Origin: Fidelibacterota bacterium
Lineage (GTDB): Bacteria; Fidelibacterota; Marinisomatia; SCGC-AAA003-L08; D37C17
Direction of reading: 5' to 3'
NCBI GenBank assembly: GCA_002707765.1
Contig: PANV01000040.1
Coordinates: 1-35,125, forward strand
Length of the DNA: 35,125 nt
Each line of letters opens with the position of its first letter. Position 1 is the stretch's first letter. Shown here in pieces: positions 20,321 to 29,139 of the stretch. The notes below the pieces were generated by a model. The model worked only from the letters and a program-made list of their open reading frames with translations, was not told where the DNA came from and made no database searches. Both the position numbers and the translations under genes were made by a program.

Positions 20321-20674
20321 ATGAGAAAAAAAACTCATTCACATCCATGTATTTTTTTAAAAATTATTAAAAAAAATAATTCTGAAGTTACAGTTGAATA
20401 TATTGATAATGAGTTTGACGAATTTTTTGAAAGAAAAGTTAAACAACGTAAAATTAAATTACCTGAAGATTTTGATAATTTATATGATGATTTTAACCAA
20501 ATTATTAATAAATTAAATAAGCAGGAATTGATTAAAACTAACAATTATCTCAAAACGCAAAATAAGGTTTTAAGATATCATAAAAAAAACAATAATTTAG
20601 ATTCAATTAGAGTTGTTGAAGAAAGTATAAAGCTAGTTGAATCATTTCGAGCAAAACTAAATAATGAATTTTGA
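20321..20674 (+). CDS. Hypothetical protein, 117 aa, charged
   Basis: Full ORF starting an overlapping gene chain. Confidence 0.6.
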   Translation: MRKKTHSHPCIFLKIIKKNNSEVTVEYIDNEFDEFFERKVKQRKIKLPEDFDNLYDDFNQIINKLNKQELIKTNNYLKTQNKVLRYHKKNNNLDSIRVVEESIKLVESFRAKLNNEF

Positions 20675-20810
20675 ATGGTTGACACTAATTTGGCTTATGG
20701 AAAACTTAAATTGGATAATATTATTTTTATCCATAAGTATTGTAATATTATTTTTGTTTCCTGTTTTGCTGGGATATGATCTATATGATAAGGAAACTAA
20801 AGATAAGTGA
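20664..20810 (+). CDS. Small single-TM protein, 48 aa
   Basis: MNFEWLTLIWLMENLNWIILFLSISIVILFLFPVLLGYDLYDKETKDK; overlaps upstream stop, next start overlaps its stop; absent from ORF track. Confidence 0.6.
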   Translation: MNFEWLTLIWLMENLNWIILFLSISIVILFLFPVLLGYDLYDKETKDK

Positions 20811-20950
20811 AGTCAAATTTAATTTTACTATTATCTTTATTAGGGTTTACATTTCTTTTTTTTGTCAAAGAAATAATAGATCTTAAAAAGGAAGTAAGAA
20901 AGTTAAATAAAATAGTTAGCCATTTACTTAAAAAAAAGAGTAATAAATGA
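20807..20950 (+). CDS. Small single-TM protein with basic C-terminal helix, 47 aa
   Basis: GTG start overlapping upstream stop; MKSNLILLLSLLGFTFLFFVKEIIDLKKEVRKLNKIVSHLLKKKSNK; ATGA overlap with next gene; absent from ORF track. Confidence 0.58.
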   Translation: MKSNLILLLSLLGFTFLFFVKEIIDLKKEVRKLNKIVSHLLKKKSNK

Positions 20951-21792
20951 GTGAAAATTTAAAAGATAATAATATAAATGAGAATCCAAGTAGAGTCTAT
21001 GCCCTATTTTATTCTTTTTTTCTTATTCCATTTATGATAGCCATTTTTGGAGCTTTATTCTTCTTTATGTTCCAATTTTTGACATATGAAAAAAGTACTC
21101 CAATTGACTTGTTAGAAAATATACAATCTGGTTCTTCAACCAAAAGATGGCAATCAGCATTTGAATTATCTAACATGCTTGATAAGTCTGAGGTTATTAA
21201 TAAAGAACTTTTTAATAACAAGATGATTTTTCTTTATGAAAAATCAAAATATGATGATTCAAGAGTCAGAACTTATTTAGCTCTGGCAATGGGAAAGACT
21301 AAAGATTATTCTTTTGGTCCCTATTTGTTAGAAGGATTGAATGAAGATGAAGATTTAACTAATCGAATAGCTGCAATTCAGTCATTAGGAATGTTGCAAT
21401 ATAAAGAAAGCTGTTCAACTCTAGAATTGATAATTAAGAATTCGATTCATGATTCTGAAAAACTTGCTGCAATCATATCATTAGGAGTTATTGGTGATTC
21501 GAAATACAAGCAAATATTAATTGATATGCTAGATTACGAAGAACCTAATATAAGGTGGGATTCAGCAATTGCTCTTGCAAAAATGAACGATGATTCAGGA
21601 ATTAGTATTATTATTAATCTCTTAGATAGGGATTATTACAGTTTATTTCCATCCAAGGCCAATGGGACTGGAGTAAATGTAGATGAAGTAGATAATTCTA
21701 TCTACATCGCTATTGCAGTAACTCAAAAATTAGTAGATGATAGATTCAAAGAAAAGTTGACTTTTTTATCAAAAAATGATAAAAGTATATAA
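20947..21792 (+). CDS. Membrane-anchored HEAT-repeat protein
   Basis: One N-terminal TM segment then repeats such as DDSRVRTYLALAMGKTKDYSFGPYLLEGL, DLTNRIAAIQSLGML, EPNIRWDSAIALAKMND. Confidence 0.75.
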   Translation: MSENLKDNNINENPSRVYALFYSFFLIPFMIAIFGALFFFMFQFLTYEKSTPIDLLENIQSGSSTKRWQSAFELSNMLDKSEVINKELFNNKMIFLYEKSKYDDSRVRTYLALAMGKTKDYSFGPYLLEGLNEDEDLTNRIAAIQSLGMLQYKESCSTLELIIKNSIHDSEKLAAIISLGVIGDSKYKQILIDMLDYEEPNIRWDSAIALAKMNDDSGISIIINLLDRDYYSLFPSKANGTGVNVDEVDNSIYIAIAVTQKLVDDRFKEKLTFLSKNDKSI

Positions 21793-21821
21793 ATTAGAGA
21801 ATTTGCATTGAAAACACTTAC

Positions 21822-21840
21822 TAATTATTATAAATAATTA
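21822..21840 (+). repeat. Perfect short inverted repeat between HEAT-repeat gene and Rieske gene
   Basis: TAATTATT-ATA-AATAATTA, 8-bp perfect arms. Confidence 0.5.
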
Positions 21841-21898
21841 TTAAATTTCAATAGTTGATTTTTTGTTAAAATTTAATTTACGGTAAAAAAATAAATAA

Positions 21899-22573
21899 AT
21901 GAAACTTACAAAAGAAGAGAAACAATCTCTGATTCAAGCAAAAAGTGAAACAGACTGGTACTCTATTTGCGATGAAATCAAATCAAAGAGAAATGGTATT
22001 TATCCAAATTATTTAGCTAGAGAAATTTTAGAAATATTCAATAATAAATTTCCTGTTGATAAATATAAAGACTTATCTTTTGGTCAAATAATTAATAGGA
22101 AGTCCTTTCTAAATTGGTTAACACTTGGATGGTTAGCATTTGCTGGAGCGACAGGAGGTTTTTTTACTGTGATAATAAGATTTCTGTTTCCAAATGTTTT
22201 ATTTGAGCCGCCCCAAAGCTTTAAAATAGGTTTTCCAAATGACTTTGAAGCTGGTAAAGTTGACCTAAGATTTAAAAAATCTCATAATGTTTGGATTGTA
22301 AGGGATGATGAAAAAATTATTGCCTTGTCAACTGTCTGTACTCATTTAGGGTGTACTCCTAACTGGTTGGAAGCAGATAGGAAGTTTAAATGTCCATGCC
22401 ATGGTAGTGGATTTCGTTCATCAGGCATGCATTTTGAAGGTCCGGCTCCAAGGCCACTAGAAAGATATAGAATTGTTTTATCTAATGATGGTCAAATTTT
22501 AGTTGATAAAACAAAGAAATTTAATTATGAAAAAGGTGAATGGAATAGATCAGAATCATTTTTGAAAGTTTAG
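21899..22573 (+). CDS. Rieske iron-sulfur subunit of a cytochrome bc-type complex
   Basis: CTHLGCTPNW...CPCHGSGF; one TM segment after a roughly 70-aa N-terminal extension. Confidence 0.93.
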   Translation: MKLTKEEKQSLIQAKSETDWYSICDEIKSKRNGIYPNYLAREILEIFNNKFPVDKYKDLSFGQIINRKSFLNWLTLGWLAFAGATGGFFTVIIRFLFPNVLFEPPQSFKIGFPNDFEAGKVDLRFKKSHNVWIVRDDEKIIALSTVCTHLGCTPNWLEADRKFKCPCHGSGFRSSGMHFEGPAPRPLERYRIVLSNDGQILVDKTKKFNYEKGEWNRSESFLKV

Positions 22574-22591
22574 TGAATTCAAAGGAAAAAT

Positions 22592-23386
22592 ATGCCAGAA
22601 GATAAGAAAAAAGAATCATTATTAGAAAAAGTAGGGAATTCTCCTGTTTGGAAATCTATTTTTAGATCAGGAGTTCCAAGAACTAGAAGGCAAAGAATGT
22701 ATGCTGTTTTAGGAAATGTTTTTTTACATTTACATCCAGCGCGTTTACCCAGACATGCAGTAAAGGTTGGCTACACATGGTGTATGGGTGGATTATCCTT
22801 CTTTTTATTTGTAGTTCTTACAATTACGGGAATTTTATTAATGTTTTATTATAGGCCTACTGTAGAATATGCATTTACTGATATCATAGATTTAGGTGAA
22901 CAAGTTCCATTAGGTATAATGAGGGAAATTCATAGATGGGGTGCGCATTGTATGGTTCTGACAACATGGCTCCATATGCTCAGAGTTTTTATGACTGGAT
23001 CTTATAAACCTCCAAGGGAATTTAATTGGGCTGTTGGTGTAATTTTAATGACTCTTACTCTTTTATTAAGTTTTACAGGTTATCTTCTCCCATGGGATCA
23101 ATTAGCAATTTGGGCTGTTACTGTTGGAACTAATATGGCTAGAGCAACACCTTTTTTAGGTTCTGAAGGCCCAGGTGCTTCTTTACTTGCTATTGGAGAT
23201 ATTAATTTAATTCATTCAGCTTCTGATGTAAGGTTTGCATTATTAGCTGGAAGGTTTGTAGGCGAAGCAACTTTATTAAGATTTTATGTTCTTCACTGTA
23301 TTGCTGTTCCGTTTATAGCGATGATTTTCATGGCAGTTCATTTTTGGAGAATTAGAAAAGATGGGGGAATCTCAGGGCCTTTATAA
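22592..23386 (+). CDS. Cytochrome b6-like subunit (N-terminal half of cytochrome b)
   Basis: His pairs HRWGAHCMVLTTWLH and HCIAVPFIAMIFMAVH (14 residues between second pair, b6-type), GYLLPWDQLAIWAVTVG. Confidence 0.95.
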   Translation: MPEDKKKESLLEKVGNSPVWKSIFRSGVPRTRRQRMYAVLGNVFLHLHPARLPRHAVKVGYTWCMGGLSFFLFVVLTITGILLMFYYRPTVEYAFTDIIDLGEQVPLGIMREIHRWGAHCMVLTTWLHMLRVFMTGSYKPPREFNWAVGVILMTLTLLLSFTGYLLPWDQLAIWAVTVGTNMARATPFLGSEGPGASLLAIGDINLIHSASDVRFALLAGRFVGEATLLRFYVLHCIAVPFIAMIFMAVHFWRIRKDGGISGPL

Positions 23387-23389
23387 AAT

Positions 23390-24508
23390 ATGATTGAAAC
23401 GTTAAAAAATACAATAGATTATTTATCTACTCCAACAATATCATTCACTGTAATTACAGCTATATTCCCGTTTGTATTTCCACCCACTGATTGGTTTGAT
23501 AGAATAAATAGAAAGTTAAAAATCGATAAGCTTTGGACTAACACAGGTGGTTTTATTCAGTTTATTCTTATTACAGGTTTTTTTGTTTTGGGTTATCAAG
23601 ATCCAAATTTTAAAATCATATTAATGAAGGGTGATAATTTTCCAATAGTACTAATGGTTTATAGTATGGCATTTTTTACTTGGTATGCTATGAAAAAATC
23701 TTACATTAATGATGCTAGGCTTGATGAAGGGAAAAAACCAATGGAATATCATGATCCTGAGGATAAGGTTTTAGTTTGGCCCGATTTGGTATATATTGAA
23801 TTTATTTGTTTAATTCTATTTATGGTTTTTTTAATTGTTTGGTCTATTTTAGTACCAGCTCCATTGGAGGAACCTGCAAACCCTGCTGCAACTCCCAATC
23901 CATCTAAAGCTCCATGGTATTTCTTGGGATTACAAGAGATGCTTGTTTATTTCGATCCCTGGTTGGCTGGGGTAATCTTTCCAACGCTAATCATTGTTGG
24001 TATGTGTGCCATTCCTTACATTGATATTAATAAAAAAGGAGATGGTTATTATTCTTTTAAAGAACGTAGAGTAGGATATTTTATATTTATGTATGGATGG
24101 GTGGTCTTGTGGGTCTATTTGATTATTATTGGTACATTTTTCAGAGGACCTAATTGGAATTTCTTTGGTCCATTTGAATATTGGGATCCTCATAAGCTTG
24201 AAGTATTGAATAATGTTAATTTATCTGAATATTTCTGGGTTATTGGTCTTGGTCAGCCACTCCCTTCTAATATCTTATTAAGAGAATCTATCGGATTTTT
24301 AGTTACTGGTATTTATTTATTTGTTTTACCTGTTCTCCTTGCAAAGACAGTTTTAAAAAAAATGTATGAGGCCTATGGTCCTACCAGATATACTTTTTTA
24401 ATGATTTTAGGTTTAACCATGTTAGCCCTTCCTATAAAAATGTATCTTCGTTGGTTTTTTAATCTCAAGTATATAATTGGAATCCCTGAGTGGTTTTTTA
24501 ATATTTAG
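23390..24508 (+). CDS. Cytochrome b C-terminal / subunit IV-like protein with extra TM segments
   Basis: NPSKAPWYFLGLQEMLVYFDPW (APWY at the PEWY position); 372 aa. Confidence 0.88.
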   Translation: MIETLKNTIDYLSTPTISFTVITAIFPFVFPPTDWFDRINRKLKIDKLWTNTGGFIQFILITGFFVLGYQDPNFKIILMKGDNFPIVLMVYSMAFFTWYAMKKSYINDARLDEGKKPMEYHDPEDKVLVWPDLVYIEFICLILFMVFLIVWSILVPAPLEEPANPAATPNPSKAPWYFLGLQEMLVYFDPWLAGVIFPTLIIVGMCAIPYIDINKKGDGYYSFKERRVGYFIFMYGWVVLWVYLIIIGTFFRGPNWNFFGPFEYWDPHKLEVLNNVNLSEYFWVIGLGQPLPSNILLRESIGFLVTGIYLFVLPVLLAKTVLKKMYEAYGPTRYTFLMILGLTMLALPIKMYLRWFFNLKYIIGIPEWFFNI

Positions 24509-24509
24509 T

Positions 24510-27500
24510 ATGACACACAAGAACGACGAAAGATATTGGAATATTAAAAAACTAAATAAGTGGTTTGCTATATCAAGCATTCTATTTCTGCTATCATATG
24601 TTTGGATTTTTTATCACGATAATGATGATGAATTTAAACAATATCAAAGAGAATTTAGAAAACTCGAAATAGAAGTATCTAATAAAAAGCTCGAATCAGC
24701 TTTATCTGATGTTCAAGATCAGCGTGTAGAATACGAAGAAAAATATAATATTGAGCTTGATAAATATAATTCAAAAATCGTTGAGATTGATTCTCTGAAA
24801 GCAAATCTGGATTATACAAAAGGTTTATTTTATAAAGCTAATATGGATTATTTATTTAAGAAAGCAGAGGTTGATGAACTTAAGTATCTTTATGAAGATG
24901 AAATTGTTCACTTTGAGGATTACTCTCACAAATACGATAATGATGAAGACCACTCTAAAGTTGAAGTTCATCACGATCACAATAGTAATTCTGAATACAG
25001 AGAAAAGTATTATGAATCGATAGAATTGATGAAAAATCTCAAGATTATTAAAGAAAAGTATGAATTACAAGTTCTTGATATTGAATCTACAATTAAAAAT
25101 ATGGGTGCAGAACTTAAAAATAAGAAAGATGAATTGAATGAGTATTTGAAAGAGGTAAATCTTATAAATAATAAAATTTTAAAACTTGATAGAACTAAAA
25201 TGACATTTATGAATCAGCTTGGTGACCTCGTTCGTGATTTACCAATTTTAGATTTCATGGATCCATATTATAAGGTTAATCAAGTAGTAGCTCATGATAT
25301 TAAATATGATGTTAATTTTGCTCAGGTACCAAGTGTTGATAGATGTACTAGTTGTCATTTAGGTATTAGTAATCCTGATTACAAAGATGCTCCTCAGCCA
25401 TTTACTAGTCATCCTAATCTTGATCTTTTTGTATCAAGTTCATCACCCCATCCTTTTGAACAATATGGATGTACAAGCTGCCATTCAGGTAGAGGAAGAG
25501 GTACAGGATTTGTATCATCAGTTCATATGCCTGGTTCTCCAGAACAAAAAAAAGAATGGGAAGAGAAATACGACTGGAAAAAAATGCATCATTGGTTACA
25601 ACCAATGTTACCAACAAAATACACCCAGGCAGGATGTTTTAAATGCCATGAAGCTGATCCGATTCTTGCAGGTGGAGAGAAACTAGCTTTGGGACTTATG
25701 TTAATTGATCAGTCTGGTTGTAATAATTGTCATCATATTGAATCATACCAAGCAATGGGGAAAAGTGGTCCGCCTTTAACTCATTTAGATGAAAAATTAG
25801 ATAAAGATTGGGTTAAGAAATGGATTAAAAATCCACAAAGTTTTAGATACAATACCTGGATGCCGCATTTCTTCGATCAGTCAAATAATTCAGATGAAGA
25901 ATCTGTAAAAAGAAGTAATGCTACAATTTATGCTATAACGGAATATTTATATCCTGATGGTGATAAAGAAAATTTCGATAACTCTAATGAGTTTATAGGC
26001 GACGCTGAAAATGGTCAGAAATTATTCAATGCAGTGGGATGTCAAGGATGTCATGTAATTGAAACGGAATCTACGGAATTAGGAGATGTAGATGTACCTT
26101 ATGAAATGTATATTTCAAATCATGGTTATGAGCCTGATACATCAGGTGTTGGTTATGAAAAAATGGATAGATATACTCTATTAAAATACCAGGGTCCAAA
26201 TTTAATTGGTATGGGGTCAAAGTCAGATGCTAAATGGATTTATAATTGGATCAAACATCCTGAAAAGTACTGGCCAGATACCAAAATGCCAAACCTAAGG
26301 TTAACCCATGAAGAAGCAAAAGATATAACAGCCTATCTTTTAACTTTTGAAAATGAAGAATTTGAAGATGAAATTGCAGTAACTGAAGATAGGGAAGAAC
26401 TGAATAATATTGCTAGAAGATGGATGATGAAATCATTTCCAAAAGTTGAGGTCGATGCAAGACTGAGTACCATGAGTGATGCTGCAATTGACGAGTATGT
26501 TGCTAAAAAAAGTATAAACTATTATGGATGTTATACATGCCATGATATGGATGGATATGAAAACGGTAAACCTATTGGTGCTGAATTAACTTATGAAGGT
26601 TCTGTTCCTGTTAGTAAGTTAGATTTTGGTCATATCCATGATATAGATCATACAACTCACGCATGGTTTGAGCAAAAGTTAGCTAATCCTAGAATTTTTG
26701 ATAAACATAAAATTGTTGCTCATGAAGATAAGAGTCGTATGCCTAATTTTTATTTTAAACCTGAAGAAATCGAAGCAATTGTCACAGCAATTTTAGGCTT
26801 TACTAATGTAAAAATTGCAGATAGTAAAATTACTTATAATTTAGTTGACGATAAGTCAGTTTTTGAAGGTTATAAATTGATTAACCAATATAATTGCCAA
26901 GGATGTCACGTTATAGAAAACTTCGGTGGTCATATGGTTGATGTTATTGGTAAGATAGAGAACGCACCACCGAATTTAAATACTCAAGGTGCTAAAACTC
27001 AGCCTGATTGGTTATTTAATTTCTTTAAAAATCCAGCCACCATCAGACCTCATTTACAAGTAAGAATGCCTGCTTTTAAATTTACGGATGGTCAATGGAA
27101 TTCAATCATCAAGGCTTTTCAGCATCTAGATGAAAGAAGTCTGTTAATTGAAGACTCATTTGCAGTTGATATTAATTCTGCTAAGTTTAAAGCTGGAGCT
27201 AAGTTGCATGAATTTGGAGCTTGTAATAATTGTCACTTTTATGGAGATCAATTTCCAAAACAAACTCCTGAAACATGGGCTCCTAACCTTGCAATGACAA
27301 AAGAAAGACTACGACATGATTGGGTAGTTAGATGGCTTGATAATCCTCAAGCAATTATGCCTGGGACTAAAATGCCAGCTCCTTACATACCTGATTCTAT
27401 AACCTTATCGCTTGATAATGCATTAGAAACATGGGGTAAAGACCTTATGAGCTTAGATGGAAATAGACAAGCTATGCTTGAAGGTCTGACGGATTATATT

Positions 27501-27617
27501 TACAGTATTGAAGGATCTAAAGATATATCCACACTTGTTAAAGAATATTTCAAGATAAACGGATATGAATTTGATACTGATGTAGAAGAAGATGATTTTG
27601 AAGATGAAGATTGGTAA
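24510..27617 (+). CDS. Large octaheme c-type cytochrome with N-terminal TM anchor and coiled coil
   Basis: Eight CxxCH motifs: CTSCH, CTSCH, CFKCH, CNNCH, CQGCH, CYTCH, CQGCH, CNNCH; ATG 24510 just after subunit IV stop preferred to TTG 24477. Confidence 0.9.
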   Translation: MTHKNDERYWNIKKLNKWFAISSILFLLSYVWIFYHDNDDEFKQYQREFRKLEIEVSNKKLESALSDVQDQRVEYEEKYNIELDKYNSKIVEIDSLKANLDYTKGLFYKANMDYLFKKAEVDELKYLYEDEIVHFEDYSHKYDNDEDHSKVEVHHDHNSNSEYREKYYESIELMKNLKIIKEKYELQVLDIESTIKNMGAELKNKKDELNEYLKEVNLINNKILKLDRTKMTFMNQLGDLVRDLPILDFMDPYYKVNQVVAHDIKYDVNFAQVPSVDRCTSCHLGISNPDYKDAPQPFTSHPNLDLFVSSSSPHPFEQYGCTSCHSGRGRGTGFVSSVHMPGSPEQKKEWEEKYDWKKMHHWLQPMLPTKYTQAGCFKCHEADPILAGGEKLALGLMLIDQSGCNNCHHIESYQAMGKSGPPLTHLDEKLDKDWVKKWIKNPQSFRYNTWMPHFFDQSNNSDEESVKRSNATIYAITEYLYPDGDKENFDNSNEFIGDAENGQKLFNAVGCQGCHVIETESTELGDVDVPYEMYISNHGYEPDTSGVGYEKMDRYTLLKYQGPNLIGMGSKSDAKWIYNWIKHPEKYWPDTKMPNLRLTHEEAKDITAYLLTFENEEFEDEIAVTEDREELNNIARRWMMKSFPKVEVDARLSTMSDAAIDEYVAKKSINYYGCYTCHDMDGYENGKPIGAELTYEGSVPVSKLDFGHIHDIDHTTHAWFEQKLANPRIFDKHKIVAHEDKSRMPNFYFKPEEIEAIVTAILGFTNVKIADSKITYNLVDDKSVFEGYKLINQYNCQGCHVIENFGGHMVDVIGKIENAPPNLNTQGAKTQPDWLFNFFKNPATIRPHLQVRMPAFKFTDGQWNSIIKAFQHLDERSLLIEDSFAVDINSAKFKAGAKLHEFGACNNCHFYGDQFPKQTPETWAPNLAMTKERLRHDWVVRWLDNPQAIMPGTKMPAPYIPDSITLSLDNALETWGKDLMSLDGNRQAMLEGLTDYIYSIEGSKDISTLVKEYFKINGYEFDTDVEEDDFEDEDW

Positions 27618-27620
27618 ATT

Positions 27621-28280
27621 TTATATAGATTTATTCTTTTTAAGAATCATATAGGTTACAAGGTAAGAAAACAACCCAATCACAATCAAACCAATCAAAT
27701 AGTCAGGCCAATCAGAAAATAAAAGTGTTAAGTTTTTTCCTTCTGGCTTACTTGCAGTAAACCAATAGTTTGAGCCAAACATTTTATTAAAAACAAATGC
27801 AAAACAGAATATAAGTGCATTAATTAGAATACTTATAGAAAACATTTTTTTATTTATTGTAAATTTTTCTTTATATAATATTATAAAGAAAAAAATTAAA
27901 TTTGTATGAGATAGGTATAAATGAAAAAATTCTATCCAGTAAGAACTGACTACTAGATTAGAATTGGTTAATCCACTTATTCCTCCTCCTAAACTATTTA
28001 GTGCTAAAACTGGATAAAAAGTTTTATTCTTTAAAATAAAACTAATTAAAATTCCAAGTTCTGTAATATAACATAAATGTATTGGTAAATGAGTTCTAAA
28101 ATCAAAAGAATTATTAATCATTAAAACTAAATAATATGAAATGAAATTAATAATTAGTGAAAAAAATAAAATTTTATTGAGGATTTTGGTATTCTTAATT
28201 ACGAATTTAATTGAAAAAATTACGATAACAAATAATCCTGATATCAAAATATGATTATCAAGAAAAAATAATTTATTCAT
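27621..28280 (-). CDS. YwaF/TIGR02206-like integral membrane protein
   Basis: LPIHLCYITELGILISFIL, WIEFFHLYLSHTNLI, NKMFGSNYWFTASKPEGKNLTLLFSDWPDYLI. Confidence 0.72.
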   Translation of the reverse strand: MNKLFFLDNHILISGLFVIVIFSIKFVIKNTKILNKILFFSLIINFISYYLVLMINNSFDFRTHLPIHLCYITELGILISFILKNKTFYPVLALNSLGGGISGLTNSNLVVSSYWIEFFHLYLSHTNLIFFFIILYKEKFTINKKMFSISILINALIFCFAFVFNKMFGSNYWFTASKPEGKNLTLLFSDWPDYLIGLIVIGLFSYLVTYMILKKNKSI

Positions 28281-29131
28281 TAATTTAAATTTATAAAGTT
28301 AGATAGATCTCTTTTAAAATCAGAAGGTTTCCAGTCTGTACCACTATATGATTTAATTAATTTTTTATCTTTATCTAAAATTAGTGTTATCATTGTGTGT
28401 CCGATATTATTATCCTCAACACCGCCAAAAGAGATATTAGATTGTTTTGTAAGGAGTATTAGGTCATTATAATGATCTGTACTTGATAAAAATTTTATAT
28501 TAGGGAATTTTTCCTCAATTGAGCCATAATTTTTTTTAAGAATTTCTGGTGTATCAAATAAATAATCAAAGCTTAAAATAAGAAAATCAATATTTCTCTT
28601 GCTGAATGAATCAGCTAAATATTGATTTTTAGAAATTACAGCCGGGCACATGTTAGGAATGGGACATCTCGAAAAAATGAATGAAATGACAGTGTAATCT
28701 TTATTGTTATTGTAAAGAGTATATTTCTTAGAATTTGTTTTATAAAAATTAAAATCATCGAACTTGTCACCAATACTTTTAGGAGAATATAAATCATCTT
28801 GCCACAATTCGTCTAAGTTCTCAGTTTCTTGTCTCACTCCAATTTTTTTAAAATTGATAGTATAATGTGAGTCTTCAGTTATAATTAGGTTGAAACTTAC
28901 ACTATCAAGATTATTAAAACTATTCATGTTAACTTTTTTGTGAACATTCAAGTCCATAATCATGGGTTCCATAAAACCAGGGATTCTATCATGATCAATT
29001 TTAAAAACTCTTTTGCCTAGGTCTTTTTCAAGTATAACTCCAGTAACATTATAGTTTGGATTGGTATTACACGAGTAAATTCCAAGAATTATCATAAGTG
29101 ATAACCCTTTAAAAAAAAGAAAATATTTCAT
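28280..29131 (-). CDS. SCO1/SenC-family protein with N-terminal CusF-like copper-binding segment
   Basis: VTGVILEKDLGKRVFKIDHDRIPGFMEPMIMDLNV then VISFIFSRCPIPNMCPAVISKNQ and IGHTMITLILDKDKKLIKSYSG. Confidence 0.8.
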   Translation of the reverse strand: MKYFLFFKGLSLMIILGIYSCNTNPNYNVTGVILEKDLGKRVFKIDHDRIPGFMEPMIMDLNVHKKVNMNSFNNLDSVSFNLIITEDSHYTINFKKIGVRQETENLDELWQDDLYSPKSIGDKFDDFNFYKTNSKKYTLYNNNKDYTVISFIFSRCPIPNMCPAVISKNQYLADSFSKRNIDFLILSFDYLFDTPEILKKNYGSIEEKFPNIKFLSSTDHYNDLILLTKQSNISFGGVEDNNIGHTMITLILDKDKKLIKSYSGTDWKPSDFKRDLSNFINLN

Positions 29132-29139
29132 TATTTAAT

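Noticed and set aside
20335-21221. Minus-strand ORFs 20335..20544 and 21009..21221
   Set aside because: Shadow ORFs of plus-strand coding sequences in an overlapping gene chain.
24477-24509. TTG start at 24477 for the octaheme cytochrome
   Set aside because: It would overlap subunit IV by 32 bp; ATG 24510 immediately after the stop fits better and leaves a normal N-terminus before the TM segment.
23987-25686. ORFs 23987..24193 (-), 25387..25686 (+) and 25414..25617 (-)
   Set aside because: Overlap subunit IV and octaheme cytochrome coding sequence in other frames; the latter contains clear CxxCH motifs in the main frame.
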